Part shown: piece after piece, positions 25,589 through 34,016 of the stretch
How positions within the stretch are numbered: position 1 is the stretch's first letter
Layout: each line of letters begins with the position of its first letter
NCBI RefSeq assembly: GCF_048565625.1
Contig: NZ_JBLZUR010000001.1
Span: 134,141 to 198,140, forward strand
Length of the DNA stretch: 64,000 nt
Source: JBLZUR01 sp048565625
Lineage (GTDB): Bacteria > Pseudomonadota > Alphaproteobacteria > Sphingomonadales > Sphingomonadaceae
Direction: 5' to 3'
Position numbers and translations under genes: made by a program
The notes under the pieces: generated by a model
The model's input: the letters and a program-made list of their open reading frames with translations, nothing else
Database searches by the model: none
Told to the model about the DNA's origin: nothing

Positions 25589-25613
25589 CGCCTCGCTCCT
25601 TTCGACGCCTGAC

Positions 25614-25644
25614 GATCTAGGGTCTGACACCGTGTCAGGGTCAA
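25614..25644 (-). promoter_or_regulatory. CueR-type promoter of copA-cueR
   Basis: Read on the minus strand: TTGACC, a 19-bp spacer containing the perfect palindrome CTGACAC-G-GTGTCAG, then TAGATC. The overlong spacer with a central dyad is the classic CueR/MerR architecture, 26 bp upstream of the copA ATG. Confidence 0.8.
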
Positions 25645-25679
25645 TACGTAATCGCCTAAGTGGCCAAATCGGCGGGCCC

Positions 25680-25946
25680 GTTCGCTTGGCCGCCATCAGG
25701 CCGGGGAGCACGCCGTCGGCATTGGGCTGGGTATCGTCGATGCCATCGAGCCGCTGCACGGTCAGGCGGAAGGCGAGCCGCATGAGACCCGTGCTGGCGG
25801 CCATAATCGGCGATTACCAGGCGCCAATCCGGGCGCAGCATGGCAAGCATGGCGGCACGCCACCGCTTCTCCCGCGCCCACAGGCGGATCGCGCGATCAT
25901 AGTCTTTCGTCGATCCAGTCCCGCGCGGCGGGGTGTACGATTGCAT
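25680..25946 (-). pseudogene. Remnant of a class I SAM-dependent methyltransferase gene
   Basis: The ATG at 25946 begins MQSYTPPRGTGSTKDYDRAI and AREKRWRAAMLAMLRPD, the N-terminus of a small methyltransferase. The SAM-binding core is missing: the next residues WRLVIADYGR belong to the far end of the fold. A frameshift then moves to a frame reading LMRLAFRLTVQRLDGIDDTQ and NADGVLPGLMAA, typical of the C-terminus. So there is an internal deletion of perhaps 100 codons plus a frameshift. It lies directly upstream of the copA promoter. Confidence 0.65.
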
Positions 25947-25982
25947 TGGCTTCTCCCAACGCGAGGCGTTCGAAACGATAAA

Positions 25983-26927
25983 CTACATCGACATGGGTGG
26001 CGACAGTGTCCCCAGCCAGGCGACCAGCCCGAGAATGACGATCGCAAGACCGCCTTCGACGACGAGGCTCGCGCGCAGCAGCGCCTGCGCCCGTGGCGCG
26101 TCCTCTTCCTCGATCGCCTGCGCAAGTGCCGGGGTCAGGCGATAACGGTTGAGCGCGGCCAGGCCCAGCATGCCGGCGAAGAGCAGCAGCTTGGCGATGA
26201 GCAGCAGGCCGTAGGTCGACTGCCCGAGAGACGCGATGTTGCCCGGGCCGACCAGGAACCAGCCGTTCACCGTCCCGGTCAGGATCAGCAGGGCGACGAT
26301 GATCGTGCCGACGAAGGAGAAGCCCCGCAGCGCTTCCTCGGCGAGCATGACCCGGTCCATGTCTTCAGTGGCGAGATCATCGGTTGCGAGCCTGGTAAGA
26401 ACCAGCGCAAGGAATGCGGCAAGCGCGCCGACCCAGGCGCCCGCGGCGAGCAGATGGATGAGATCGGCCCCCAGTTGCAGCCAGCCCGCCTCGCCTTCGC
26501 CGGCCGCGCCATGCCCGCTCCAGGCGAGGGTCGCGAGTGCGACCGCGCCTGCCAGAGTGGAGGCGATGAAGGCAGGACGGGATTGCCGGCGATAGAAGGG
26601 GATGGAGAGCAGAAGAACGAGGAGCGCGACGAGGCGCGCCTTCAGCGCCGTTCCCATGGACGTGCCGTTGAACAGCTCTGCGACCATGGAAAGATCAGGC
26701 TGGGTGAGCGGCAGCCCGGTCATGGCCGCTGCCTGCAACGCGAACCCCAGCGCCGACAGCAGGAGGGCGAGACAGGCGAGACCGGCCACCATTGCTACCA
26801 TCGGCAGATGCCGCTGTACCATCCGGCCGCCGCCGGGCGCATAGAGCGCGAACAGCGGCAGGCCGAACAACAGGCCGAGATCGACGTAGAGCGCCCAGCG
26901 GACGGCGACGAGTGCCACGTCGTTCAT
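25983..26927 (-). CDS. copD: Copper resistance membrane protein CopD
   Basis: Inner-membrane protein of 314 residues with eight hydrophobic helices and the CopD-type features: HGAAGEGEAGWLQLGADLIHLLAAGAWVGAL in parts, with conserved His, and a C-terminal helix pair. CopD works with periplasmic CopC in copper uptake or handling. It follows copC by 4 bp on the same strand. Confidence 0.9.
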   Translation of the reverse strand: MNDVALVAVRWALYVDLGLLFGLPLFALYAPGGGRMVQRHLPMVAMVAGLACLALLLSALGFALQAAAMTGLPLTQPDLSMVAELFNGTSMGTALKARLVALLVLLLSIPFYRRQSRPAFIASTLAGAVALATLAWSGHGAAGEGEAGWLQLGADLIHLLAAGAWVGALAAFLALVLTRLATDDLATEDMDRVMLAEEALRGFSFVGTIIVALLILTGTVNGWFLVGPGNIASLGQSTYGLLLIAKLLLFAGMLGLAALNRYRLTPALAQAIEEEDAPRAQALLRASLVVEGGLAIVILGLVAWLGTLSPPMSM

Positions 26928-26931
26928 GGCG

Positions 26932-27309
26932 TCACTTGACGGTAAAGGCGAGATTGCCCTGGATGCGGTGCGTGTCGGTCGAGACGACGTGCCAGGCGAC
27001 CTGATAGCTGCCCGCCATGAGCGGCTTGGCGAGCGTCAGCACGAGCGTCTTGTCGCCTTCGACGGACGTCTTGAAGCCGGTTACCGCCATGCGGTGGTTG
27101 GGCATGCCGGGCATGCCGGTCATCACGATCTCGGCGCCCGACAGCTTCGGCATCAGACCTTCACTGAAGGTGAGCGTTATACGCGACGGCGCCGAGACGC
27201 TGGCGTTCGCGGCGGGCGTCGAGGACACAAGCTTGGGATGCGCGTAGGCCGGAGCAGAAACACTCAGGCCGACGGCGGCGATAACTGCGAGAGGCGAAAA
27301 GAAACGCAT
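26932..27309 (-). CDS. copC: Periplasmic copper-binding protein CopC
   Basis: A 125-residue exported protein: signal peptide ending APAYAH with the mature N-terminal His (HPKLVSSTPAANASV), a CopC cupredoxin-like fold, Met-rich loop MTGMPGMPNHRM and the C-terminal SYQVAWHVVSTDTHRIQG with conserved His and Asp. AGGAGAATG precedes the ATG. An ECF-type promoter lies 31 bp upstream, divergent from the sigma-factor operon. Confidence 0.92.
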   Translation of the reverse strand: MRFFSPLAVIAAVGLSVSAPAYAHPKLVSSTPAANASVSAPSRITLTFSEGLMPKLSGAEIVMTGMPGMPNHRMAVTGFKTSVEGDKTLVLTLAKPLMAGSYQVAWHVVSTDTHRIQGNLAFTVK

Positions 27310-27339
27310 TGGAACATTCTCCTGTAGATCCCATGAGAC

Positions 27340-27365
27340 AATACGCAGCCCGAGCCCCCACCCCT
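27340..27365 (-). promoter_or_regulatory. Candidate ECF sigma promoter of copCD
   Basis: Read on the minus strand: AGGGG (27365-27361), 13 bp, TGCGTATT (27347-27340). The same two boxes with identical spacing stand before the sigma operon, copAB and the DUF411 gene. It lies 30 bp before the copC start. Confidence 0.65.
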
Positions 27366-27392
27366 CGCAATTATTCTTTTCAATCTACAGCA

Positions 27393-27418
27393 AGGGTTCC
27401 TGGACCATCGTGCGTATT
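27393..27418 (+). promoter_or_regulatory. Candidate ECF sigma promoter of the anti-sigma/sensor/sigma operon
   Basis: AGGGT (27393-27397), 13 bp, TGCGTATT (27411-27418), 24 bp before the first ATG. It faces away from the copC promoter, suggesting one ECF sigma drives both directions and its own operon. Confidence 0.65.
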
Positions 27419-27442
27419 GATGGATGAAGACGGAGAAGCACC

Positions 27443-27715
27443 ATGGATGAACTTGACCACCTGCTCTCGCGGTTGCGCGATGCGCCTCTCGATCCCAGGC
27501 TCGGCGGCCTGGAAAGCCGGGTCATGGCGGAAATAGCGCGCATCCGGGCCATACCAAGCCTTGGCGCTATGACGTTCGGCATCGCGGCCGCAACCGCGCT
27601 GTTCATCGGAATTGCCGGCTCGGCAGTTTCGACACGGTCTGCTGATGCCAAACCGCTATCGCCCTTCGATGCTCGGCTCGCGCTTGCGCCCTCGACGCTG
27701 CTGAGCTCGCAGTGA
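27443..27715 (+). CDS. Probable anti-sigma membrane protein (CnrY-like by position)
   Basis: A 90-residue protein with a cytoplasmic helical N-terminus (DELDHLLSRLRDAPLDPRLG), one membrane helix at about 49-65 (TFGIAAATALFIGIAG) and a short periplasmic tail. In cnrYXH-type cassettes the first gene encodes a single-span anti-sigma factor of this size; the order anti-sigma, sensor, sigma is kept here and all three genes overlap by 4 bp. Sequence similarity to CnrY itself is not evident. Confidence 0.65.
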   Translation: MDELDHLLSRLRDAPLDPRLGGLESRVMAEIARIRAIPSLGAMTFGIAAATALFIGIAGSAVSTRSADAKPLSPFDARLALAPSTLLSSQ

Positions 27716-28155
27716 TGCGCGACCGCCGCCGGCTCCTGCTCCTCGTCCTGGTGACCTTCGCCGCGGCGATCGCTGGCGTTGTCATTGGCCGCGTCTATGT
27801 GGTTCCAGTGCGCCCGGTCGAAAATGAGCTGCACGAGCTGCTCCATCGCGATCTGAAGCTGAATTCAGCGCAACACAGCCGACTCGAGACAATCGAGAAG
27901 AACTACGCGATCCGGCGTCAAGCGCTGGAGGCCGAATTGCGCGCCGACAATGCGCGTCTCGCGGAAGCGATCGAAGCGGAGCATGGCTATGGCCCGCAAG
28001 TCGCAACTGCGGTGGATCGCTCGCACCAGGCCATGGGCGCGCTGCAGAAAGAAACACTTGAGCATATCTTCGCGATGCGGGCCGTGCTGCGCCCGGATCA
28101 GACGGACAAATTCGACGACGCCGTGGTGAAAGCGCTGACGGCCAAATCCGAATGA
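27712..28155 (+). CDS. Periplasmic metal sensor, CnrX/ZraP-like
   Basis: About 147 residues: one N-terminal membrane anchor (LLLLVLVTFAAAIAGVVIG) and a periplasmic helical hairpin. The metal-site residues of CnrX can be matched: HxxxH in HELLHRDLKLN, a following Glu, and HxxxM in LEHIFAMRAVL. It probably senses periplasmic metal and, on binding, lets the anti-sigma protein free the ECF sigma. Which metal is not settled; the copper context suggests copper. GTG at 27712 overlaps the previous stop. Confidence 0.78.
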   Translation: MMRDRRRLLLLVLVTFAAAIAGVVIGRVYVVPVRPVENELHELLHRDLKLNSAQHSRLETIEKNYAIRRQALEAELRADNARLAEAIEAEHGYGPQVATAVDRSHQAMGALQKETLEHIFAMRAVLRPDQTDKFDDAVVKALTAKSE

Positions 28156-28718
28156 CCGCGTGCCTCCCCGACTGCTCGGACGGGGAGCTCGCGGCTCTGG
28201 CGCTTGGAGGCCGGCAAGCGGCCTATGGCGAGCTGGTCCGCCGGCATCAAGGTTGGGTTCACCGGCTCGTGCGCAGCCATGTCGGATCTATGGATGAGGC
28301 ATTGGATGTCACCCAGGCGAGCTTCGTCGCGGCCTTTGCCGCACTCAACCGCTATGACGTAACCCGACCCTTCCAGGTCTGGATGTCCCGGATTGTCATC
28401 AACAAATGCCATGACTGGCGGCGTCGGCGAGCGGTTCGAAATTTCTTTGCCCTAGCCCTACCGCTCGGCGAGGCGGACGGCGTCGCCGACGACGCACCGC
28501 TGCCCGATCAGGCGATCGGGGCCGAACAGCAGCTCGCGCAAGCAATGAAAGCGATTGCTGCCCTGCCGTCTTCCCTCAAGGACACGCTTATTTTGCGTAC
28601 GATCGACGAGAAATCGGAAGCTGAAACCGCCGAAATTCTCGGGATCAGCCAGAAGGCGGTCGAAACGCGCCTCTATCGAGCTAGGGCACGCCTTTCGGAA
28701 ATATTAAAGAAAGTTTGA
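28152..28718 (+). CDS. ECF sigma factor, CnrH-like
   Basis: A 188-residue sigma-70 family ECF factor with region 2 (SMDEALDVTQASFVAAFAAL, FQVWMSRIVINKCHDWRRR) and region 4 (LILRTIDEKSEAETAEILGI, then a LYRARARL recognition helix). It is third in the anti-sigma/sensor/sigma operon and stands directly before copAB. The shared promoter element AGGG(G/T)-N13-TGCGTAT(T/A) is its likely target. Confidence 0.88.
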   Translation: MTACLPDCSDGELAALALGGRQAAYGELVRRHQGWVHRLVRSHVGSMDEALDVTQASFVAAFAALNRYDVTRPFQVWMSRIVINKCHDWRRRRAVRNFFALALPLGEADGVADDAPLPDQAIGAEQQLAQAMKAIAALPSSLKDTLILRTIDEKSEAETAEILGISQKAVETRLYRARARLSEILKKV

Positions 28719-28743
28719 GGGGGATGAGGCCATGCTGCGTATT
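28718..28743 (+). promoter_or_regulatory. Candidate ECF sigma promoter of copAB
   Basis: AGGGG (28718-28722), 13 bp, TGCGTATT (28736-28743), just after the sigma factor stop and 41 bp before the copA oxidase ATG. Confidence 0.65.
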
Positions 28744-28784
28744 CCCAATAGGTACGCCCTCTTTCTTAAAGCTGAGACAACCGA

Positions 28785-30710
28785 ATGATTTCTGCTCTCG
28801 ACCGCCGCCAGTTCCTCCGCGGCGCGGCCCTCGCCGGCGGCGGCGCAGCATTGTCAGCCTGGCTGCCGGCCTGGGCGCAGACGATCTCGCCGGGGATGCG
28901 ACCGACGCTGCCGACCGTGTCGGGCGAAGACATTACGCTCACCATCGCCCGGCAGTCGATGACCATCGACGGGCGCAAGTTCCGGGCAATCGGCCTCAAC
29001 GGCACGGTCCCCGCCCCGCTGATCCGGCTGCGCGAGGGCCAGCGCGTGCGGCTCAACGTCATCAATCAGCTGGAGGAGGACAGCTCGATCCACTGGCACG
29101 GGCTGATCCTGCCGGCCAATATGGACGGTGTGCCGGGCGTGTCTTTTCCGGGCATCAAGCCGGGCTCGAACTACCTCTACCAGTTCTCCGTCGTGCAAAG
29201 CGGCACCTACTGGTACCACAGCCATTCAGGCCTGCAGGAACAGGAAGGCCATTACGGCCCGATCATCATCGATCCCGCCGGTGCCGATCCGGTCGCCTAT
29301 GACCGCGAGCATGTCATCGTGCTCGCCGATCACAGCGCGCTCTCGCCGCAGGCGATCTTCCGGCGCCTCAAGGTCAACCCCGGCCATTTCAATTTCCAGC
29401 GCCAGACCCTGGCCGGGCTCCTGTCGGGCAAGGATCAGCCGCTCAAGGACCGGCTCGACTGGGGCCAGATGCGGATGGACCCGGCCGACATCTCCGATGT
29501 GACCGGATCCACCTACACCTATCTCGTCAACGGCCATGGTCCGATGGACAACTGGACCGCGCTCTTCACCCCGGGCGAACGGGTGCGGCTGCGGGTCATC
29601 AATGCGTCGGCGATGACCACCTTCAACGTCCGCATCCCCGGCCTGCCGCTGACCATCGTCCAGGCCGACGGGCAGAATGTGGTGCCGGTCACCGTCGACG
29701 AGTTCCAGGTTGGTGTTGCCGAGACCTACGACGTCGTTGTCAGCCCAGGCGATGACAAGGCCTACACCCTTGTCGGCGAGGCGATCGACCGCTCGGGCAT
29801 GGCGCGTGCCACGCTCGCGCCGCGCGCCGGCATGGCCGGCGAGGTTCCCCCCTTACGCAAACGGCCGCTCGCCGACATGAAGGACATGGGCATGGACATG
29901 TCCTCGATGCCGGGCATGGAAGGCATGGACATGTCGGGCGGCGCTATGCGGGGCGTCGATCCGACGGCCGAGAAGAACGCGTCCGCGCGCCTCGCGACCG
30001 GCGCGGCGGCAGCGATGGCGACCATGGACAATAGCGCCATGGCAGGCATGGATCATTCGGGGATGGATCATTCCGCGATGAGCGGGATGGACCACGGCGC
30101 GATGGGCGCCGATGGCCAGATGGCGGGCATGGACCATGGCGGGCACGCGATGGGGTCGATGAAGATGCGAGACTTCTCGAACGCGCCGCAGGTGAAGCGC
30201 GACCCGAGCGTCCAGACCATCTCGCCGATGCCCGTCGACCGCACCGGCGAGCCCGGCCAGGGCCTCGCCGACGTCGGCCACAAGGTGCTTGTCTACAGGG
30301 ACCTGATGGCGCTCGATCGCAATCCGGACGTGCGCGCGCCGAGCCGCAGCATCGACATTCACCTCACCGGCAACATGGAGCGGTTCATGTGGTCGTTCGA
30401 CGGCGAAAAAATGTCGGACCATCACGAGCCGATCCCCTTCATCGAAGGCGAGCGGGTGCGCGTCAATCTCATCAACGACACGATGATGGGGCATCCGATC
30501 CATATTCACGGGCATTTTTTCGAGCTGGTGACGGGGCATGGCGATCATGCGCCACGCAAGCATACGGTAATCGTCCAGCCCGGCGGCAAGGTGACCTGGG
30601 ACTTCACCGCCGACGCGGTCGGCGACTGGGCCTTCCACTGTCATCTCCTCTACCACATGCATGCCGGGATGATGCGGGTCGTGAGCGTCCGTCCGAAGGG
30701 AGACGCGTAA
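28785..30710 (+). CDS. copA: Multicopper oxidase CopA (PcoA family), copy 1
   Basis: Periplasmic copper-resistance oxidase of 641 residues exported by Tat: DRRQFLRGAALAGGG signal. Copper ligands are visible in IHWHGLI, YWYHSHSG, HPIHIHGHFF and HCHLLYHMHAGM. A Met/His-rich insertion (residues about 365-455, repeats such as MDHSGMDHSAM and MDMSSMPGMEGMDM) probably binds extra copper. It overlaps copB by one base and follows the ECF cassette. Confidence 0.94.
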   Translation: MISALDRRQFLRGAALAGGGAALSAWLPAWAQTISPGMRPTLPTVSGEDITLTIARQSMTIDGRKFRAIGLNGTVPAPLIRLREGQRVRLNVINQLEEDSSIHWHGLILPANMDGVPGVSFPGIKPGSNYLYQFSVVQSGTYWYHSHSGLQEQEGHYGPIIIDPAGADPVAYDREHVIVLADHSALSPQAIFRRLKVNPGHFNFQRQTLAGLLSGKDQPLKDRLDWGQMRMDPADISDVTGSTYTYLVNGHGPMDNWTALFTPGERVRLRVINASAMTTFNVRIPGLPLTIVQADGQNVVPVTVDEFQVGVAETYDVVVSPGDDKAYTLVGEAIDRSGMARATLAPRAGMAGEVPPLRKRPLADMKDMGMDMSSMPGMEGMDMSGGAMRGVDPTAEKNASARLATGAAAAMATMDNSAMAGMDHSGMDHSAMSGMDHGAMGADGQMAGMDHGGHAMGSMKMRDFSNAPQVKRDPSVQTISPMPVDRTGEPGQGLADVGHKVLVYRDLMALDRNPDVRAPSRSIDIHLTGNMERFMWSFDGEKMSDHHEPIPFIEGERVRVNLINDTMMGHPIHIHGHFFELVTGHGDHAPRKHTVIVQPGGKVTWDFTADAVGDWAFHCHLLYHMHAGMMRVVSVRPKGDA

Positions 30711-31858
30711 TGACCCGCATCCTCACGCCGCTGGTGAGCGCGATCGCCCTTTTCGCTGCCGCGCCCGCCTTTGCCCAGGATCATTCAATGCACGGCATGC
30801 CCGGCATGGCGCCGCCGGGCGAGGTGCCGCCGGCGCAGGAGAAGAAGAAGGACAAGGCCGCCGCCAGGCCGCGCGCTCAGACACCAGCGCCAGACGCCAC
30901 CTCGGCGATGGACCATTCGCAGCACCAGGCCAGTCCTGCGCCGCAGGGAGATGCGGCCGGTCAGCCGCAACCCGCGTCTCCCGCGATGCCGGACATGCCG
31001 GGCATGGACCACTCCCAGCATCAGGACGGCGCGATGCCGGACATGCCCGGGATGGACCATTCGCAGCATGGCCAGACCGCCATGCCCGGCATGCAAATGA
31101 CCGGCACGGCGCTTCCGGCCGGCAATGCGCCCCCGCCGCCTCCCCCCAGCGACCACTTCGCCGATCGTGATTTTCCCGGCGCCGAGATGGCGCGCTCACG
31201 CGACATCATGATGAAGGACAGCGGCGGCAACAATTTCGGGCAGGTGCTGCTCAACCTGTTCGAGTATCAAGCGCATAGCGGTCGCGATGGCTATCGCTGG
31301 GATGGCGAAGGCTTTTACGGCGGCGATATCAACCGGCTCTGGCTCAAGAGCGAGGGCGAAGGCGAGTTCGGCCGCGGCATCGACAGCGCGGAGGTGCAGG
31401 TGCTCTATAGCCGGGCCATCGACCCCTATTTCAATCTTCAGGGCGGTATCCGCCAGGACTTCGGCCGCGGGCCCGACCGCACTTACGCGACGGTCGGCGT
31501 CGAGGGCCTGGCTCCCGGCATGTTCGAAGTCGAAGGCGCGCTGTTCCTCTCGACCAAGGGCGATGTTCTGGGCCGGGTCGAGGGCTATTACGACCAGCGC
31601 ATTACCCAGCGCCTGATCTTGCAGCCGCGCGCCGAGGTCAATTTCGCCGCGCAGGATATTCCGGAGAACGACATCGGTTCGGGGCTGGTCAACATAGAGC
31701 TCGGCGCGCGCCTGCGCTATGAGTTCAGCCGCCAGTTCGCACCCTATATCGGCGTCTCTTATCTGCGCAAAGCCGGCGACACGGCGCGGCTGTCGAGGCT
31801 TGCCGGCGAGGACGTCCATGCCACCAGCTTCGTCGCCGGCATCCGCTTCTGGTTCTAG
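30710..31858 (+). CDS. copB: Outer-membrane copper resistance protein CopB, copy 1
   Basis: A 382-residue protein with a signal peptide ending PAFAQ, a long Met/His/Pro-rich N-terminal segment (repeats MPDMPGMDHSQH) and a C-terminal CopB beta-barrel domain (RLWLKSEGEGEF, FNLQGGIRQDFG, LRYEFSRQFAPYIGVSYLRK) ending in aromatic WF as outer-membrane proteins do. ATG overlaps the copA stop codon. Confidence 0.92.
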   Translation: MTRILTPLVSAIALFAAAPAFAQDHSMHGMPGMAPPGEVPPAQEKKKDKAAARPRAQTPAPDATSAMDHSQHQASPAPQGDAAGQPQPASPAMPDMPGMDHSQHQDGAMPDMPGMDHSQHGQTAMPGMQMTGTALPAGNAPPPPPPSDHFADRDFPGAEMARSRDIMMKDSGGNNFGQVLLNLFEYQAHSGRDGYRWDGEGFYGGDINRLWLKSEGEGEFGRGIDSAEVQVLYSRAIDPYFNLQGGIRQDFGRGPDRTYATVGVEGLAPGMFEVEGALFLSTKGDVLGRVEGYYDQRITQRLILQPRAEVNFAAQDIPENDIGSGLVNIELGARLRYEFSRQFAPYIGVSYLRKAGDTARLSRLAGEDVHATSFVAGIRFWF

Positions 31859-31948
31859 CATCGGGACGGCTGATGGCGGGGGCGAACAGGAGAGCGGGGC
31901 GTTACACTGAGACCCAGGTCGGCCTGCGCCGAACGAAGGAGATACGCC

Positions 31949-32422
31949 ATGGATCATTCGTCCCACATGAGCACACGGAAGATGGGCGCCTATTGGAGCC
32001 TGGCCTTCCAGACCGTCATCAGCGGCGTCATCATGTATCTGGTGATGTTCGTCATGATCGACGGGCTCGACAGCTTCTACAACAACCTCAACATGCTCTA
32101 CATGACGCTGATGATGGTCTCACCGATGGTGGTGCTCATGATCCTCGCCATGCGGCACATGTTCCCGTCGAAGGCCGCCAACATCGCGCTGATCGCCGCG
32201 TCGCTGGTCGCCTTCTTGGGCAGCTTCGCGTTCATCCGCACGCAGACCACGATCGGCGACACGGCCTTTCTGCGCTCGATGATCCCACACCACTCCGGCG
32301 CGATCCTGATGTGCCAGGAAGCAAAGCTGAGCGATCCCGAAGTCATCCGGCTTTGCGAATCGATCAAGCGCTCGCAGCGGCAGGAAATCGACGAGATGAA
32401 GGCCATACTCGCGCGGCGCTGA
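31949..32422 (+). CDS. DUF305 membrane protein
   Basis: A 157-residue protein with three hydrophobic helices and a C-terminal DUF305 half-domain containing MIPHHSGAILMCQEAKLSD, where paired His and Cys could bind metal. An AAGGAGAT ribosome site precedes the ATG. It follows copAB by 90 bp and is often part of copper-resistance clusters. Role unknown. Confidence 0.82.
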   Translation: MDHSSHMSTRKMGAYWSLAFQTVISGVIMYLVMFVMIDGLDSFYNNLNMLYMTLMMVSPMVVLMILAMRHMFPSKAANIALIAASLVAFLGSFAFIRTQTTIGDTAFLRSMIPHHSGAILMCQEAKLSDPEVIRLCESIKRSQRQEIDEMKAILARR

Positions 32423-32480
32423 GTGGCACGGTCCGGCTACGCCCGGATACGTGCGCCCGGCCGGGCGTGTGAGCCGGCCG

Positions 32481-34016
32481 ATGGTCTACACGAGGCGCGG
32501 GCCCGACGAGATTGCCAGGGAGGTGGCGCGGCTTGCGCCGCTGTTCCTGCGACAGGCTGGCGGCCACGTCCTGACGCTGCTCGATCCTTCCGGGATGGTG
32601 CTGAGCTATAATGAAGAAGGCGAGCGTGCCGAATGCTGGCCGCTCGATCGCGTCCTGGGACAGCCCCACGACCTGTTCTACCCGCCCGACGAGATTGCGG
32701 CGGGGCGTCCAGGCGCAGACCTGGCGGCCGCCCTTCACGAGGGCACGCTGGAGCGCGAAGCGTGGCGGGTCTGCGAGAACGGCGCGGAATATCTGGCGCG
32801 CCTGACGATCACCGCACTGTTCGAAGGCGACACACATCGCGGCTTCGCCTGCATCAGCCGCGATGTCACCGACGAGGCGGCGGTCCGCGCATCGATCGAG
32901 ACCCGCGAGCAGCATCTGCAATCGATTCTGGCGACGGTGCCGGATGCGATGATCATCATCGACGAGACCGGCGCCATCACGTCGTTCAGCGCAGCGGCAC
33001 AACGCCTGTTCGGCTACAGCGAAGCCGAGCTCGTCGGCCGCAACGTCTCCTGCCTTATGCCCCAGCCCGATCGCGACCGTCACGACGAATATCTCGCGCA
33101 TTATCTGCAGACCGGCGAGCGCCGGATCATCGGCCTCGGTCGCGTCGTGGTCGGCCAGCGCCGCGACGGCTCAACCTTCCCGATGCAGCTGTCGGTCGGC
33201 GAGGCCGGTGAAGACGGGCAGCGGTTGTTCACCGGCTTTATCCGGGATCTCACCGCCAAGGAGCAGGATGAGCTCAGGCTCAAGGAACTGCAGGCAGAGC
33301 TGGTCCATGTCTCTCGGCTGAGCGCGATGGGCACGATGGCCTCGACGCTCGCGCATGAGCTCAACCAGCCGCTTGCCGCGGTCGCGCTCTATCTCGAGAC
33401 GATCCGCGACATGCTCGACGAGCGGGACGACGAACCCTTCGTGTCGCTACGGTCGGTGATGGATGATGCGGCACAGGAAACGCTGCGGGCCGGCCATATC
33501 GTCCGGCGCCTGCGCGATTTCGTCGCCCGCGGCGAGGTCGACAAGAGCCTCCACGAGCTGCCGCAGGTCATCGCCGAGGCGAGCCAGCTCGCGCTGGTCG
33601 GTGCACGCGAGCGCGGCATCCGCAGCTTCTTTGCGGTCGATCCCGCCGCGACGCTGGTCCTCGTCGACAGGGTGCAGATCCAGCAGGTGCTGGTCAACCT
33701 GATGCGCAATGCCATCGAGGCGATGGCGGAGTGTCCGGTTCGCGACCTCAAGGTGGCGACCAGGTTGCGCCCTGACGGGCTGATCGAGGTGACCGTGGAG
33801 GATACCGGTCCCGGCATCGCGGACGGAATCCGCGAGCAGCTCTTCACGGCGTTCAACTCGACAAAGGCCGACGGCATGGGCCTCGGCCTCTCGATCTGCC
33901 GGACCATCATCGAAGCGCATGGCGGCCGTATCTGGATGGAGCGCCCCGACCGCGGCGGCACCCGCTTTCATTTTACCTTGATCCATGCGCGGGCGGAGGA
34001 GGAACATGGGGGATAG
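32481..34016 (+). CDS. fixL: PAS-domain sensor histidine kinase, FixL-like
   Basis: About 511 residues: two PAS-like domains (about 15-125 and 140-260, the second with LATVPDAMIIIDETG and LFGYSEAELVGRNV), then HisKA with the phospho-His in LAHELNQPLAAV and HATPase motifs (NLMRNAIEAM, DTGPGIADG, GMGLGLSICR). No FixL-type heme His was confirmed, so oxygen sensing is not shown. ATG 32481 is chosen; GTG 32451 is possible. It overlaps fixJ by 11 bp. Confidence 0.85.
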   Translation: MVYTRRGPDEIAREVARLAPLFLRQAGGHVLTLLDPSGMVLSYNEEGERAECWPLDRVLGQPHDLFYPPDEIAAGRPGADLAAALHEGTLEREAWRVCENGAEYLARLTITALFEGDTHRGFACISRDVTDEAAVRASIETREQHLQSILATVPDAMIIIDETGAITSFSAAAQRLFGYSEAELVGRNVSCLMPQPDRDRHDEYLAHYLQTGERRIIGLGRVVVGQRRDGSTFPMQLSVGEAGEDGQRLFTGFIRDLTAKEQDELRLKELQAELVHVSRLSAMGTMASTLAHELNQPLAAVALYLETIRDMLDERDDEPFVSLRSVMDDAAQETLRAGHIVRRLRDFVARGEVDKSLHELPQVIAEASQLALVGARERGIRSFFAVDPAATLVLVDRVQIQQVLVNLMRNAIEAMAECPVRDLKVATRLRPDGLIEVTVEDTGPGIADGIREQLFTAFNSTKADGMGLGLSICRTIIEAHGGRIWMERPDRGGTRFHFTLIHARAEEEHGG

